Below are positions 34,505-49,330 of a DNA stretch of 64,000 nt, piece by piece. Origin of the DNA: Heterodera schachtii (taxonomy: Eukaryota > Nematoda > Chromadorea > Rhabditida > Heteroderidae); NCBI GenBank assembly GCA_023374025.1, contig SIJG01000086.1:124001-188000 (forward strand), read 5' to 3'. The position numbers were made by a program, and so were the translations under genes. Under the pieces are notes generated by a model, which saw only the letters and a program-made list of their open reading frames with translations, searched no databases and was not told the origin of the DNA. Within the stretch, counting starts at the first letter, position 1; each line of letters starts with the position of its first letter.

Positions 34505-36737
34505 ATGAATATCACCGCCCTTCCCTTTGTCTCTCCTCCGTCGGTCCCTCGCGTGGATTTTCCCTTCCAAAACGGCGAATTGTCTGCCGCCGCTTTCTCA
34601 TCCCTTTTCGGGAAGGTATTCAATTTGAATTTCTTCACTTGGCTTTAACCCCTCTCCCCAGCAGGTCGACCATTTGTTCGAATTCGGTGGAGAGAATCGA
34701 ACGCTTCTTTTGGCCGAGGTGCGCACCAAAGACACGCGCGCCAATGGCCAAATTTGAATACTTTCAGTCGGAACTCGTCGACCCGGGCACTCTAATCCAC
34801 GCACTCCGTCCTTTTTGTGCCCAAAAACATGTCTCGGATTTGGCCAAATTACTTGCGGAATCTGTGGCCAAAAGACCGTTGAGTGTTTTTTATCGTTCCA
34901 ATGTTTGTTAATTAATGCTTTTCGTACGCGCAGGACCAAAGGCGGGGGATGGAGTCGTTTGCTGCTCACCTGCATTTTCTCCACTGTCGGCTTTTTCGGC
35001 TTCATGGGCAATTTGTTGACAGTTTGCGTCAGTCCCTTCCTTTCCCTTCCCTTTGCTTTTCCCTCCCCCCCCCCCCTTTAGGTCATTTTCCGTACTCCTT
35101 CTCTTCATTCGCACACTAATTATTTTCTCGTGAGTTTATTTTGTCACTTTTTCTTTTCTCTTTCACTTCAAATGCCAATTTAGGCCAGTTTGGCTGTGTC
35201 CGATTTGCTTCTCATTTTCGTCGGCGTCTCCTTCGATTTGTTCAGCCTTTGGCGTCGTCATTTGAATGGATGGACCGCATTTAATGGCTTTTGCGAAGCC
35301 ACGAGTATTATTGGCACAATCACAAAGCGATTCCCACCTTTTGCCCCCCCCCCCCCTCAGGCACTTCGATCAGTTGGTTCACTTTCTGCTCCATTCTCAC
35401 CATTGTCGGGTACTGTTGCTCATTTGCCCCCTTCTGCTGATGCCGCCCCCCTTCCCTAATTAGTCTCACCGGTGAGCGTTTAGTGGCCATTTGCTACCCA
35501 TTCAGCCTCAGGCCGTACTTTTACCACCGCTCCATGGTAATTGATGCTGCTGTCCCCGTTCTTCCTTCTTCTTTCTTTCTCCGCTTTTCCTTAAGTTGTG
35601 GCTCATCGCTGTGCTGTGGCTCATTTCCTTCTTCCCTTCGCTTTACATTGGCCTTCAAGTGAGTGATTTCTTCTCAGTTTCTATGCTTTCTGAGTTAAAG
35701 TTCAAAACAGTTGTGAGAGATTTTTGTGGTGAGTTTTTGGCTTTTTACGATTTATGGCGGCTTTTCCGATAAAGGAAAAACACATTCGAATGTTTTTGGC
35801 AATTGTGACTTTGTTGGATGGGACGAAAAACAGCAGAACGGCGACGACCATTTGACCTTTGAGGTGTTCAGCCCATTCTTTGGCCATGGCTTTCGTTTCC
35901 CCTTTATTTAAGGCACAGCTTCTGCTCACTTTCGTTTTCCCCGTGGCATTCGGTGTGCCATTGTTTTATTTCGTTTTTCTGTCCCTTCCCCGCCGACTTT
36001 TGTCCCTTTTCAGTTATTTACTGTTACATCAAAATTCTTCAAACACTTAATGAGGCCACTTCCAACTCGCATCAGCTGACCGCGGCACAGCCAAAGCGAA
36101 GTGAAAAAGCGGCGGAAGGCAATGGCAACCGCCGTCAGCAGCAGCGATTGCTGGCGGTGGGTGCGCCTGGCGGCGCCCCTCGCGAGTCTTTGCCGCCTTC
36201 GCCCGACGAAAATTGGGCCGAACGGCGTTTTTTCGTGTGGTCGAAACATACGGCGAATTCGACGCCACGGCGGAAATTGACGCGAAATTCGTCCGGGCGA
36301 GGGTCAGTCCGAAGTCAGCAGGCGCACAAAACCGTGCTCAAAATGTTGGGTTCGTTTGTCTCCCCGCCGGCGTTTGTCCGATTCCCCCCCCCCCCCCTTT
36401 AGTGACCATTACCATTCTCTTCTTCATCTGTTACTTACCGTACCATTTGGAACGACTCGTCGTTAAGTACGCCAGGGGATACTGTGCCCGCGTCTGCGCC
36501 ATTCTCTACCCACTCACTGGTCTCCTCCAATACATTAGCGCAACTCTAAACCCGATCATTTACACCGTAATGTCGCGCAGATTTCGGCGCGAATTCCTGC
36601 GTATTTTTCAAAAAATGTGCGGCAGAGAAATGACGGCGGAGGAGGACAGAAACGGAGATAATCGCCACCAAAAACAGAAAAACGGCGAGGGAGGGAAAAC
36701 GCCGTTGCAAATGACTCCGCTGAACCGACTGCTTTGA
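34505..36737 (+). CDS. Rhodopsin-family neuropeptide GPCR (NMUR-like)
   Basis: First exon 34505-34615 starts MNITALPFV (possible N-glycosylation site). TM1 (LLLTCIFSTV..GNLLTV, ~34970) has the GN motif. TM2 is FLASLAVSDLLLIFVGV (split at 35129/35184). TM3 runs WFTFCSILTIVG then LTGERLVAICYPF, an E-R-L variant of the DRY box. TM4 is LWLIAVLWLISFFPSLYIGL. TM5 is LLLTFVFPVAFGVPLFYF. A long basic third intracellular loop follows (~36025-36345). TM6 is TITILFFICYLPYHLERLVV, and TM7 ends LNPIIYTVMSRRF with the NPxxY motif, then a charged tail and a stop at 36735. Small introns with poly-C tracts before acceptors separate most TMs. The TM6 PYHLERL resembles neuromedin-U/pyrokinin receptors; the ligand is unknown. 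Extracellular loop 2 joins are uncertain. Confidence 0.88.
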
Positions 36738-36864
36738 TTCTGACGCGAGAAATGATTGATTGTTTTCTCATTCTTATTTATTCACCTTCAGTGGTACAAT
36801 TGAGCAATTTTGTCAAATTAGGGTTTTATTCTGTTTACGCGTCCAATCAATGCTTTTCCTGTTT

Positions 36865-37373
36865 CTTAGGCCGGTAATACTGGAGAATCTGGGCTCCACC
36901 CAAAATTTTTTTTTTGTTTATGTTATAAAAAGATTAACCCGGGGGTTTTCGGGACCTTTGATCACGAATATGATATCAGATTTACAAAAAACTTTGCTTC
37001 TATCATTGATTTTGAAAATCATAGATTTTAGAAATTTTGTCGATATGGTCAAATGTTCCTAAAAATTGATTATTGGCAGGGTAGTAAGTATTTTGTTTAT
37101 GTTTTGTGTGATTGTTCTATGACCATCTCATTGGCTAATAAATAGTGCTGATCATATATGATTGCCTCACTCGAAAAAGAACAGCATTTGATCATGTTAA
37201 TCAAAATTTCGAAAATCTATGATTTTCAAAATCAATGATAGAATCAATGATTTTTGCAAATCTGATATCATATTCGTGATCAGAAGCCCCGAAAACCACC
37301 GAGTTGGTCTTTTTATAAAGAAAAAAAACTTTTTTTGGGTGGAGCCCAGATTCTCCAGTATTACCCTAGGCCA
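36865..37373. mobile_element. GGTAATAC-type foldback element
   Basis: The element is 36873-37365 (493 bp); it begins GGTAATACTGGAGAATCTGG and ends with the inverse. Flanks are CTTAGGCC (left) and CTAGGCC (right), an imperfect 7-8-bp TSD. The interior has the TCACGAATATGATATCAGAT core in both orientations. Confidence 0.75.
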
Positions 37374-37775
37374 TTTTTTTTGGTCAATGCCTACATTCTT
37401 GGTATTAAATGGAGCTATAGGATTTCTTTTTAGTAATGGTGAAAGAACAAACAATGCCGAATTGAAAAAATATAAATTTCAATCGACTTTGTCCAATACC
37501 CAAAATAATGAGCTATATATTTGAATCAAAAAGTACAGAAAGCTAAAAATTTCCCTTCGAATATGCATAGCCGAAAAGTACCAATTTCATTATATTTTTT
37601 ATATGTATTAATATCAATCAGAGAGCAATCAATCTAAACAAAAGAAGCAATTTTAATCGGTCGGCTTTATAGTCATAGTCAAACCAAACAAATGAATTTT
37701 CCCTATTACAACAAATTGTGCATAGAAATGGCTGTCTTTCTCTTTCTATTATAATTAAAGTATCCAAATTAAATC

Positions 37776-40700
37776 CTATTTCGCTGACAGAACGCGAAGT
37801 TGTTCGATACATTGGTCCAAATATTTGTCGCGAATTCCGCCCTCATTCGTTTCAATTTGTTTTCGTACCTAAAGGAATTCGATTCAATCGGGGACATGAG
37901 TTTGTTTTCAAAATTAAAAGCTTAAAACCAAATAAAGAATGAAAAAAGGAGGAGGTCCCATCTTTTTCAATGAAATTGACATAAAATCATATATATATAT
38001 TCAAAGAATTTTTCCAGCCATTAAAAACTGGAGGCGGGGAACTTGTAGTAAAAATGTCGGTACTTACGCCATCAGTGATCAGTTTGACCATCATTTCCTT
38101 GCTGAATCGGTCTTTGATTGCTTGCACTTCCTGCAGGTAATCCAACCGGCGCTTCATCTCTTGCCAGGCGTAGTCCACATTTTTTCGATAGGTCGCTTCA
38201 AGTTGCAGCGCCAAATTCTCTTGGAAAATTGTGGGAAAGTTTTCATGCACTGCTTTCAACGAATCGGCCTGCTCCTTTGAAGTCTTAAAATTTACCAATT
38301 TATTTTTTCTCGGTTTCTTAATGCTGCAGCGAAAATTTCGACGACAATGTTTGTTTTTAACAGTTTGTTGTGAGTGTTTATGGCTTTGTATTGAACTTGC
38401 TAACCTTGCGGAATTCGACGGCTTCCTTCAATTCATTGTCAATGTAAGCATTCATTTTGCCAAATCGTTCACGGGTAACTTTGTACACGTATTTTTCAAA
38501 TTTATCTAAAGAAAATCTTTGAACAAATTATCAAACTAGTCTTATGTACGATTTTATTTGAAGAACTGAAAATTTGAAGATGAAATTAACCTTTATAAAA
38601 TGTTTAATAACTCTTAGAATGAAAAACAAACATATATTTTAATTTAACGTTTCCGACTTGAAAGATATTTAAAAGGGTTTTGGTTTTTAAAATAAAACGC
38701 GATATCGGTATACCGCTAAACTCCAATTTGAAGAATTTAAGTTTATGTCACAAATAGGGGCAATCCTGAAGAATGGGGGTTTCTAATTTATATTTTGTAC
38801 TCAAAATTAGTTTCTGGGGGTTATCGGGGGTGCTGATTACGAATCTGAACTTGGATTTCCCCAATTTCGAACCCCGAACCCGAACAAAAAAAAAATGATT
38901 TTTTTTTTCAAAAATACACGTTAAAAGCAACCAATTTTCGCGAAAATTGCGTGTTTTCTACTCAATAAATAAATGAAGCATTGTTTTGCATCACAATAAA
39001 AGTTGTCAAATTAATTCGAAGCTTTTGCCCAGAAAAACTGCATCTTTTGAAAAATTTTCAAGTTTTTTGTTCGAATTCGGGTCAGGGGTTCTGAATTGGG
39101 CAAATCCGAGTTCAGATTCGTGACCAGCGCCCTCGAAAACCACTGGAAACTGATTTTTAGCAGAAATTAAAATTTTTTTTTGAAAATAGAAACCCCCATT
39201 CTTCAGGATTGCCCAAATGGGGAAAGTCTAGCTAAAAATACCGCTTCAGTTCAGTTTACACTCAAATAAATCAGAATGGCCTTCCCCAACTCACAACGAA
39301 AAGCCGTGTGGAAGAAAAGGTAAATGTTAATCCATCCGAACACAAAGCAACAGAAATTCTCTTCCATGATAATAATCTCTTTGTTGAGAAGAAAGGCCAA
39401 AAGTCCACCAAAAAACAAATAGGGCCCTAAAAAGAGGACATGCAAATGAGTTAGGTAGTTGCAATTGGTGTTGAGAACCCGAAGTTCCGGTGACTTTTTC
39501 GATTTCACGACACCATGAGTCGGGGATGGCAACGAAACGAGTTCTTGGCGGGTATTCAGCCTTTTCCGGGTAGGGAAAATTGACCTAAAAGTATAAAATT
39601 AAATGCGGTAGAATTAAAGAAATTCGCGCCTAATAGAAAATCAATCATATGACAAAGGGTAATTACCAAAAGTTGGTTACCCGGTAAATAGCAAAAAAGC
39701 CATTGTTTCAGCCACCGCTCCTTACTAGTAGTATTGTTATTCAGAGAAGTCACAAGAGGAGAGGCAATGGAGGACCAAACAAAATTTACTATTTTAGTGG
39801 CGTTTTTTTCCCTACCCCTTACTCTTTTCGGGTCTTTTGCACTTTAGGCGCCCAATCTTCAGTTTCGTTTCTATAATTTTTTCTTACTTGATAAATCCAA
39901 ACATTCTTGGTATCGAACGAAAGCTTTAAGTCTATAGAATCTTTTGTAGACATAATTCTGGGCTAAAAGCAACAGACATAAAATATTCTTGAATATACTC
40001 GAAAAAGGCTGCGTTTCGTGTTTTTTCGTTGTATTTTTTCTTAATGTCAATATTTGCTCTTTTCTTGTTTATTTATAAATTCCGGGGCTTTAAGCATTCG
40101 TTTGATGCCAAGAATGTATGGGATTACCAAGCAAGAAAAAAGTTATGGCCAAAGAAACTAATGATTGGACCCTAAAAATGTATTGGACGTCTGAAGTGCA
40201 CTAGAGTCCTCTTTTTCTATCATATAATAATTCAAATTAAACGTTAATTTAAGTCTTAAATTTAATATTTGTGATGACCTCCAAAAGAAATATTTTTCAA
40301 CTCTTGGAAAAATGGTAAACTGAAAAATATACCAAGTCGCGTTCAGGAAATTCTTTAAAGTCCTTCGGTACTTTGGGCAATGGCTCGTAAAGGTGGTACT
40401 TTCCGATGTCGTCGAATAGTGAAGGCGGTCTGTGAGGTTCTCCCTTTAGCGGAATACCTAAAATTTTCGCTGCAAATTGCTTCTTTAAGATAAGATACCC
40501 TTAAAACGAAGAATGATTTTCTGGAAGATGTTGGGGTTCTCCAATTCCTCAGGCCTTGCTAAAGAAAATAAAATGTAAAAAATTCGGAAAAGATTCGAGC
40601 CTATAAATGAAAGAACTAATACCAAATCGTGGAGATTATTGGTCCCGAAAAAACCTAAAAATCTCCACCATTACCCTAAATTCTTTTACTTCTCTGTTAG

Positions 40701-41189
40701 ATAGCATGAGTTAAAGACAAAATTTCATTACCATCAAGTTGCCCCTTAATTACGGGGAGGGAGGTTGGACGTCACTAATCACGAATCCGACCTCCATTTT
40801 GGTCAATTCAAATTAAGAACAAAAATCCTTAAATCTTTTTAAAAAGTTTTCAATGGAAGGGTGTTGCAAATTCGACTATTTCTACAAATTAGCTGCTATT
40901 GTCAGAAATGGTTATGCCCTTCTTCTGTTACTTTTTCATATATTGCGTACAGAAAATGGAGAGTACCACAAATTATAGACCGGACATTTAACTCATCGAA
41001 AAATGCTAAATACAATATTATGAATTGTCTTCTAAAGATACATATAAAATTTAATGGAAGACAACCTCCTTTTGCTTTTTCAACGGCAGATTGCGTGTGC
41101 ATCTGATGAACCTGACGAACGGCGGGAAAAAATGACAGCCGCATACAGTCGCATTTCGTTAATTGTAAAATGAATTGTTTAGAAAGCAT
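37776..41189 (-). CDS. asb-1: Mitochondrial ATP synthase subunit b
   Basis: Eight exons: 41189-41066, 40558-40499, 40457-40333, 39584-39479, 39426-39295, 38505-38405, 38283-38068, 37868-37776. All join in phase to 318 aa. The first exon is a basic amphipathic leader (MLSKQFILQLTK...) typical of a mitochondrial presequence. Then come IPLKGEPHRPPSLFDDIGKY, PKVPKDFKEFPERDLVNF, YPEKAEYPPRTRF and the membrane segment GPYLFFGGLLAFLLNKEI. A long coiled stalk follows (FGKMNAYIDNELKEAVEFRK; LALQLEATYRKNVDYAWQEM; RRLDYLQEVQ), ending IRDKYLDQCIEQLRVLSAK. The b subunit is the peripheral stalk linking Fo to F1 in the inner membrane. The intron between exons 3 and 4 is unusually long (~750 bp), and the last-but-one intron holds no element. 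Gene symbol by analogy with C. elegans asb genes. Confidence 0.93.
38751..39221. mobile_element. GGCAA-family foldback element inside ATP synthase b intron
   Basis: The element is 38759-39213 (455 bp); it begins GGCAATCCTGAAGAATGGGG and ends with the inverse. Flanks are CAAATAGG and CAAATGGG, an 8-bp TSD with one mismatch. The interior core is GATTACGAATCTGAACTTGG with CGAACCCCGAACCCG. It lies within the intron between exons 5 and 6 of the ATP synthase b gene. Confidence 0.8.
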
Positions 41190-41199
41190 TTTTTTCTTA

Positions 41200-42130
41200 A
41201 GCAAAATTGGGTGTAACAACAGTCTCGAAAAAAGAAATTTGTTTATATATTTTTATATTTTTCTAGTAAAAATTTTTTTAAATACCTAGATTTTTCCGCA
41301 AAACTTCAATTCGTTTTGGCTAAACTTTTTGTAGCCAAAAAGGATCCTTTTTTAAGCGCTAATTGAAAAATGCACTGATCAGTGTTCTGGAACTATTTTT
41401 TTTAGGTGGTTGTTAAATTACCTTCCGAGTCATAACTTAACACAGCGTTTCAATTCTTGCCTCCCAGTTACAAAAAGATTTGAATTTTTGTCTCAGTGGT
41501 CTATGTGTTCGTCATCATTAAAAACAAAGGGAGGAGAAGAGTGGAGGCTCGATTCCGTTGTGCAACATGAATATTTTTATTTATTTTTGTCCAAAAAATT
41601 AAAAAACGCCAATTTTTGGGATAATTTTTGGAGGTATTTGCCAACCAAATTGGACATTCATGGTATCATTTGAAAGTTCCTGATCAGGAGAAGCTTTTTA
41701 TAAGCAAATGCTAAGCGATTTGGTGTACCAGAGAAAAGTTATGAGGCTTTAAAATTTTGTTTTTCTTATAATTTTGAGTTTGAGCACAGACATTAATAAA
41801 TCAGCATAAAATAATAGAGAATTTTTTTCTCTATCGATATGCAAATTTGGTGTGGATTTAACAAGTACAAAAAAAGTTGAACAGGATGAAGTAAATTCCG
41901 TTTTTCTCTAATAACAGAGACAAAGAAATAGTATGCCAAAATGAGAGATGTTTTTTTCTCTGCACTCTTTATTTATTGGCACATGTCTCGTTTTTTGAAA
42001 CGGTGTGTTAAAAAATGACTATTTTCTAGGTTTTTATTTTTAGAGCCTAAAAAAAAAAAAAATTGAAAAGGGCTATTGACCATTTTTGCGTTTTACCCTA
42101 AATTTAAATTAACGCAGAGCATTGAGAACG
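41200..42130. other. AT-rich intergenic region
   Basis: No recognised gene. An 87-codon plus-strand frame at 41410-41673 has no family resemblance that I can see. Confidence 0.4.
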
Positions 42131-42219
42131 AGCACTGTAACGCATTTTTGAGTTGTAAAATTTATTCTTTTAGAATAGAAAAATTTGTTTGTTTATTCTT
42201 AGTTCTTACAATTTGAGAA

Positions 42220-43866
<1,647 letters not shown>

Positions 43867-44259
43867 AAGTGACAAATTTGTGCATCGTACAGCTCAGTTA
43901 TCGGAATATTAGGTATTGTTTTCTCAGTTTTTGGATTCTGTTGTTCAAGCTTTGGCTCGTTAATATAATAAAATATTTTTCATGTCCCTTAATTCTTTAA
44001 TTTTCGCCTAAAAGTAAATGAAAGAATGAAGTATCAAAACTGACTTTTATGAAGTAATAAATTATGAAAACAACTGACAGAGAGTCATCACATTAATGGG
44101 TACCAATCTTTGTTAAGAAGTTTGGGGAATGGTTTCGCTTAAAGGGGGGGGGGGATATGCAAAAGCAATTTGGTAATTGTGGGTTGAACAAGCGAAACAT
44201 GGGAAGGTCTGTCCCCCGTGGTCGTAAGTTTTGTCGATGGTTCGTCCGAATGTCCGCTG

Positions 44260-47200
44260 CTATTTGCCGTCGCTGTTCGCCTCCAATTCGGTCCATTCGT
44301 CCGACTTTGGCTTTTGGTTGCGGATGATCACCGACCCGTCGTCCTCGTCGCTCCCTTCCGACTCTCCCAAAAACGCCCCCTCCCGCGCCTCGGAGTGTCC
44401 GTTGCGCGTCTCCGCCCGGTCGGCTTCTTTTCCGGTGCCGTTGCTTTGCTTTTGCTGGTGTCCTTCGGCATTGTTTGTTTCCGTTTGTGCCTCCGTTTGC
44501 TGTGCCAATGAATGCCTTCGATTTGCCCCTCCCCTCCCAATTTTACCTGTCGCCCCTCCAATTGCGCTTCGTTCGACCTTTCCCCTTCTCCGATTTCCCC
44601 TCGGCCCTTTTGCATTTTCGGACTGTCCAAATTTGCCTTAAAAAGTGTTCCGAAGGTTCCCCTTTTTATTTCTCCTCCGTTTTTACCTCAACAGAACCGC
44701 CATGTTCAGAGGCAGAAGTGATTTGGATGTGTGGCTGACTGATCAGCTGATTGGCACCAATTGTCTCACCAAAACTTTGACGAATTTCCTCGGCTGTGGC
44801 CGGACGAGTGCCATCATCGGACTGTCTGGGGGAAATGCCGTTTTCGGCAGAGGAGTTATGACTTGGGCGGCGTTCCAAATCTTCCATGCCTGCTACGACT
44901 TCGTGTCCCATTTTCGCCGCTTCATTCGCATTCTGGTCCAATTCACGTTCACTCACTTCATTGGTCGCTTCTTCTTCTTCCTCCTGCGGGTTCCCTCTTG
45001 GCTCCCCGTAATGGTGAATGGTGCCCTCCTCCTCCTCTTCCCTCTTTTCTTCCTCCTCCCTCTTCCCTTCCTTCTCCTCCCTTTTCTCTTCCTCTTCGTG
45101 CTCCATCCAATTTTGGTCCTCTTTCACAATGTGTGTTTCTGCAGAATGTTCGTCTTCTTTCGTAATTTCAATCCCACTCACTTCCATCTTCTTTGAAAGG
45201 TCTTCAGTCTTGCTCAGTTTCCTTCCCAAATCATGCTCATTTCTCAAAACCTCTTCGCTCTCTACCAAATCATCTCGGTAAAGTTGGCATCCCTCCGGGG
45301 GACACTTTTCCTCCTCAAATGATGGCTTTTCGCCGTTCTCTGCTTGGCTATTAAATCCGATTTCTTCTCGAATAATTTCCTTTTCTTGTTCTCCAACACT
45401 TTCGTTTTCTATTAAAAAATCGCTCTGGTCATATTCATCCGGAATTGTCAATTTTTTAGGCTGTTCATCGTTGTCCTCTTCAAAGGATTTGTGTTCCCAA
45501 GATTGGTCAAATTTTTGTGATCCGGAAGCGGGATCTTCAAAATGCTGATGATCAACTGATAAAGCTGTTCCAAAAAGATGATCAACAGATCCGGCGCCGA
45601 TTTCTTCTCCACGTTCATCCGATCCGGCATTGACTCCTTCAAAATGATGATCAACTGATCTGGGACTGGCTTCTTCTCCAACATGGTCCGATCCGGATTT
45701 GACTTCTTCAAAATGATGATCAACTGATCCGGGGCTGGCTTCTTCTTCATGTGCATCCGATCCGGCATTGACTTCATCAAAATGATGCTGAACTGATCGG
45801 GCACTGGCTTTTTCTTCACGTTCATCCGATTCGGCATTGACTTCTTCAAAATGATGATCAAATGATCTGGGACTGCCTTCTTTTCCAACATGGTCCGATC
45901 CGGATTTGACTTCTTCAAAATGATGATCAACTGATCTGGGACTGCCTTCTTCTCCAACATGGTCCGATCCGGATTTGAGTTCTTCAAAATGATGATCAAC
46001 TGATCCGGGGCTGGCTTCTTCTTCATGTGCATCCGATCCGGCATTGACTTCATCAAAATGATGCTGAACTGATCGGGCATTGGCTTTTCCTTCACGTTCA
46101 TCCGATCCGGCATTGACTTCTTCAAAATGATGATCAACTGGTCGGGCACTGGCTTTTTCTTCACATTCATCCGATCCGGCATTGACTTCTTCAAAATGAT
46201 GATCAACTGATCGGGGACTGCCTTCTTCTCCAACATGGTCCGATCCGGATTTGACTTCTTCAAAATGATGATCAACTGATCTGGGACTGGCTTCTTCTCC
46301 AACATGGTCCGATCCGGATTTGACTTCTTCAAAATGATGATCAACTGATCCGGGGCTGGCTTCTTCTTCACGTGCATCCGATCCGGCATTGACTTCTTCA
46401 AAATGATGATCAACTGATCGGGCACTGGCTTTTTCTTCACGTTCATCCGATCCGGCATTGACTTCTTCAAAATGATGATCAACTGATCGGGGACTGCCTT
46501 CTTCTCCAACATGGTCCGATCCGGATTTGACTTCTTCAAAATGATGATCAACTGATCTGGGACTGGCTTCTTCTCCAACATGGTCCGATCCGGATTTGAC
46601 TTCTTCAAAATGATGATCAACTGATCCGGGGCTGGCTTCTTCTTCACGTGCATCCGATCCGGCATTGACTTCATCAAAATGATGCTGAACTGATCGGGCA
46701 TTGGCTTTTCCTTCACGTTCATCCGATCCGGCATTGACTTCTTCAAAATGATGATCAACTGATCCGGGACTGGCTTCTTCTTCACATGCATCCGATCCGG
46801 CATTGACTTCATCAAAATGATGATCAACTGATTCGGGACTGCCTTCTTCTCCAACATCGTCCGATACGGATTTGACTTCTTCAAAATGATGATCAACTGA
46901 TCCTGGACTGGCTTCTTCTCCAACATGGTCCGATCCGGATTTGACTTCTTCAAAATGATGATCAACTGATCCGGGACTGGCTTCTTCTTCACATGCATCC
47001 GATCCGGCATTGACTTCATCAAAATGATGATCAACTGATTCGGGACTGCCTTCTTCTCCAACATCGTCCGATACGGATTTGACTTCTTCAAAATGATGAT
47101 CAACTGATCTGGGACTGCCTTCTTCTCCAACATGGTCCGATCTGGCATTGACTTCTTCAAAATGATGACCAACTGATCCGGGACTGCCTTCTTCTCCAAC

Positions 47201-49330
47201 ATGGTCCGATCTGGCATTAACTTCTTCAAAATGATGATCAACTGATCCGGGACTGCCTTCTTCTCCAACATGGTCCGATCTGGCATTGACTTCTTCAAAA
47301 TGATGACCAACTGATCCGGGACTGCCTTCTTCTCCAACATGGTCCGATCTGGCATTGACTTCTTCAAAATGATGACCAACTGATCTGGGACTGCCTTCTT
47401 CTCCAACATGATCCGATCTGGCATTAACTTCTTCAAAATGATGATCAACTGATCCGGGACTGCCTTCTTCTCCAACATGGTCCGATCCGGCATTGACTTC
47501 TTCAAAATGATGATCAACTGATCGGGCACTGTCTTCTCCATGTTCATCCGATTCGGCATTGACTTCATCAAAATGATGATCAACTGATCGGGCACTGTCT
47601 TCTCCTTCACGTTCATCCGTTTTTGCAGTGATTTCTTCAAATGTTGCGGGGTGATCAACTGATTCTGCATATGTAACTTCAGTTCTTTCTTCCGCCGGAT
47701 GTGTTTGCATTGTTTGCCCCACGAATGCCTTCTCTTCCATTGGGCTTTGCTTTGCTTCATCCCTTTCCTCCGGACTCGGTGCGTTTTCCCTCTGAAAGTC
47801 CGCCATTCGCTGTCCCTCCGTTTTGTCCTCCTCCCCCCTTTTTTCCTCTTCCGTTGGTGTCTTCGTCTGTTGTTCCTCCGTCCTCTCCATGCCCTTTTCT
47901 TCTGATGTTCCGTTGTCTTTTTCCTCCTCTTTTCCAATTTCCTGCTCCAGAAATAATTCCGGAGTTGGCCGTGTCTCCGTTCCGCCGTTGATTCCCTCGG
48001 GCGCTTCTTCTGTTTTGGCACTGCTTTTCCGCTGCTCCTCCCATTCTGAGTCTCCACCCGGCTGGCCCCCGTCCGTTGTGGTTGTTTGTGACGCTGCCAG
48101 CGAAATTGAGGGTGAAGGGGCCTTAGAGAGAAGGATCAACGAATAACTCCCCCCTTTTTGTGATTCTTACTGATCAGTCCTATCCTTTTCCGTCTTTACT
48201 GATCAGTCCCACCCTTTTCCGTCTTTTTTACTGATCAGTCTTACCCTTTTCCGTCTCTTTTACTGATCAGTCCCACCCTTCTCCGTCTCTTTTACTGATT
48301 AGTTCCTCCCTCTTTCTCTTATCAGTCCCACCCTTCTCCGTCTCTTACTGATCAGTCCCACCCTTTTCCGTCTCTTTTACTGATCAGTCCCACCCTTTTC
48401 CGTCTCTTTTACTGATCAGTCCTACCCTTTTCCGTCTCTTTTACTGATCAGTCCTACCCTTTTCCGTCTCTTTTACTGATCAGTCCTACCCTTTTCCGTC
48501 TCTACTGGTCAGTCCTACCCTTTTCCGTCTCTTTTACTGATCAGTCTTACCCTTTTCCGTCTCTTTTACTGATCAGTCCCACCCTTCTCCGTCTCTTTTA
48601 CTGATTAGTTCCTCCCTCTTTCTCTTATCAGTCCCACCCTTCTCCGTCTCTTACTGATCAGTCCCACCCTTTTCCGTCTCTTTTACTGATCAGTCCCACC
48701 CTTTTCCGCCTCTTTTACTGATCAGTCCTACCCTTTTCCGTCTCTTTTACTGATCAGTCCCACCCTTTTCCGTCTCTTTTACTGATCAGTCCCACCCTTT
48801 TCCGTCTCTTTTACTGATCAGTCCTACCCTTCTCCGTCTCTTACTGATCAGTCCCACCCTTTTCCGTCTCTTTTACTGATCAGTCCCACCCTTTTCCGTC
48901 TCTTTTACTGATCAGTCCTACCCTTTTCCGTCTCTACTGGTCAGTCCTACCCTTTTCCGTCACTTACTGATCAGTCCCACCCTTTTTCGTCTCTTACCGC
49001 ACTCTCGCGCGCCTCGCCCTCTTCCTCCTCCGTCTTCTTCCCCTTGCCGTCCAATACCAAATGAACAGCCCCCGCGGCTACTGCCGCTGCCCCTATTGCT
49101 GGCAAAATGCCACCAGAGGAAGCCGATGGTCGTTTCGGAACTGGCACCGGCGTGGTCGACCCCTTCGACCCGGGCCGACTGTCCGTGGGCGTTTTCTTCT
49201 GTGCCGTCGATGGTGGCGGCACACGACGCGGGTCCGGTGGAGTTTTTCGGATAGGTCTGTTTTTTCGAATTTGACTGTGCTTTCTTTCTTTTTTCTTCCC
49301 CTTTTTTGTGATACTTTGTCACTGTTGCTT
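44260..49330 (-). CDS. Large acidic protein with ~28 tandem 23-residue repeats
   Basis: The main exon (~48125 to ~44690) encodes over 1100 residues. After an E/Q/T-rich lead come about 28 copies of a 23-residue unit of the type SVDHHFEEVNAGSDHVGEEGSPG (positions ~47600-45570), then an acidic Glu-rich coiled region. Downstream exons follow GTAAAA donors (LDSPKMQKGRGEIGEGERSN; AQTETNNAEGHQQKQSNG) and end ...LEANSDGK at 44260. An upstream exon (~49320-48999) has Pro-rich sequence, a hydrophobic stretch GGILPAIGAAAVAAGAVHLV that could span a membrane, and EEEEGEARESA before a GTAAGA donor. It joins in phase to APSPSISLAASQ after a TCTCTAAG acceptor at ~48106. The intron is the 30-bp minisatellite. 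Function unknown; probably largely disordered. It may be continuous with the coiled-coil exons upstream (49.3-50.95 kb). Confidence 0.65.
45570..47600 (-). repeat. 69-bp coding tandem repeat
   Basis: About 28 copies of a 69-bp unit encoding the 23-residue repeat. Because 69 is divisible by 3 the second frame also stays open (869 codons), but only the 1157-codon frame has a balanced acidic product and matching flanking exons. Confidence 0.9.
48165..48995. repeat. 30-bp minisatellite with palindromic ACTGATCAGT
   Basis: About 28 copies of a 30-bp unit: TCTTTTACTGATCAGTCCCA followed by CCCTTTTCCG. Most units carry the perfect 10-bp palindrome ACTGATCAGT. A higher-order block including TTAGTTCCTCCCTCTTTCTC recurs at ~48295 and ~48603. 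It lies in a predicted intron. Confidence 0.92.

Noticed and set aside
45448..48057. 869-codon minus-strand frame rich in LIIILKKSMPDR
   Set aside because: It is the alternate frame of the 69-bp repeat. Since 69 is divisible by 3, any stop-free frame stays open; the other frame continues into non-repeat coding exons with splice signals.
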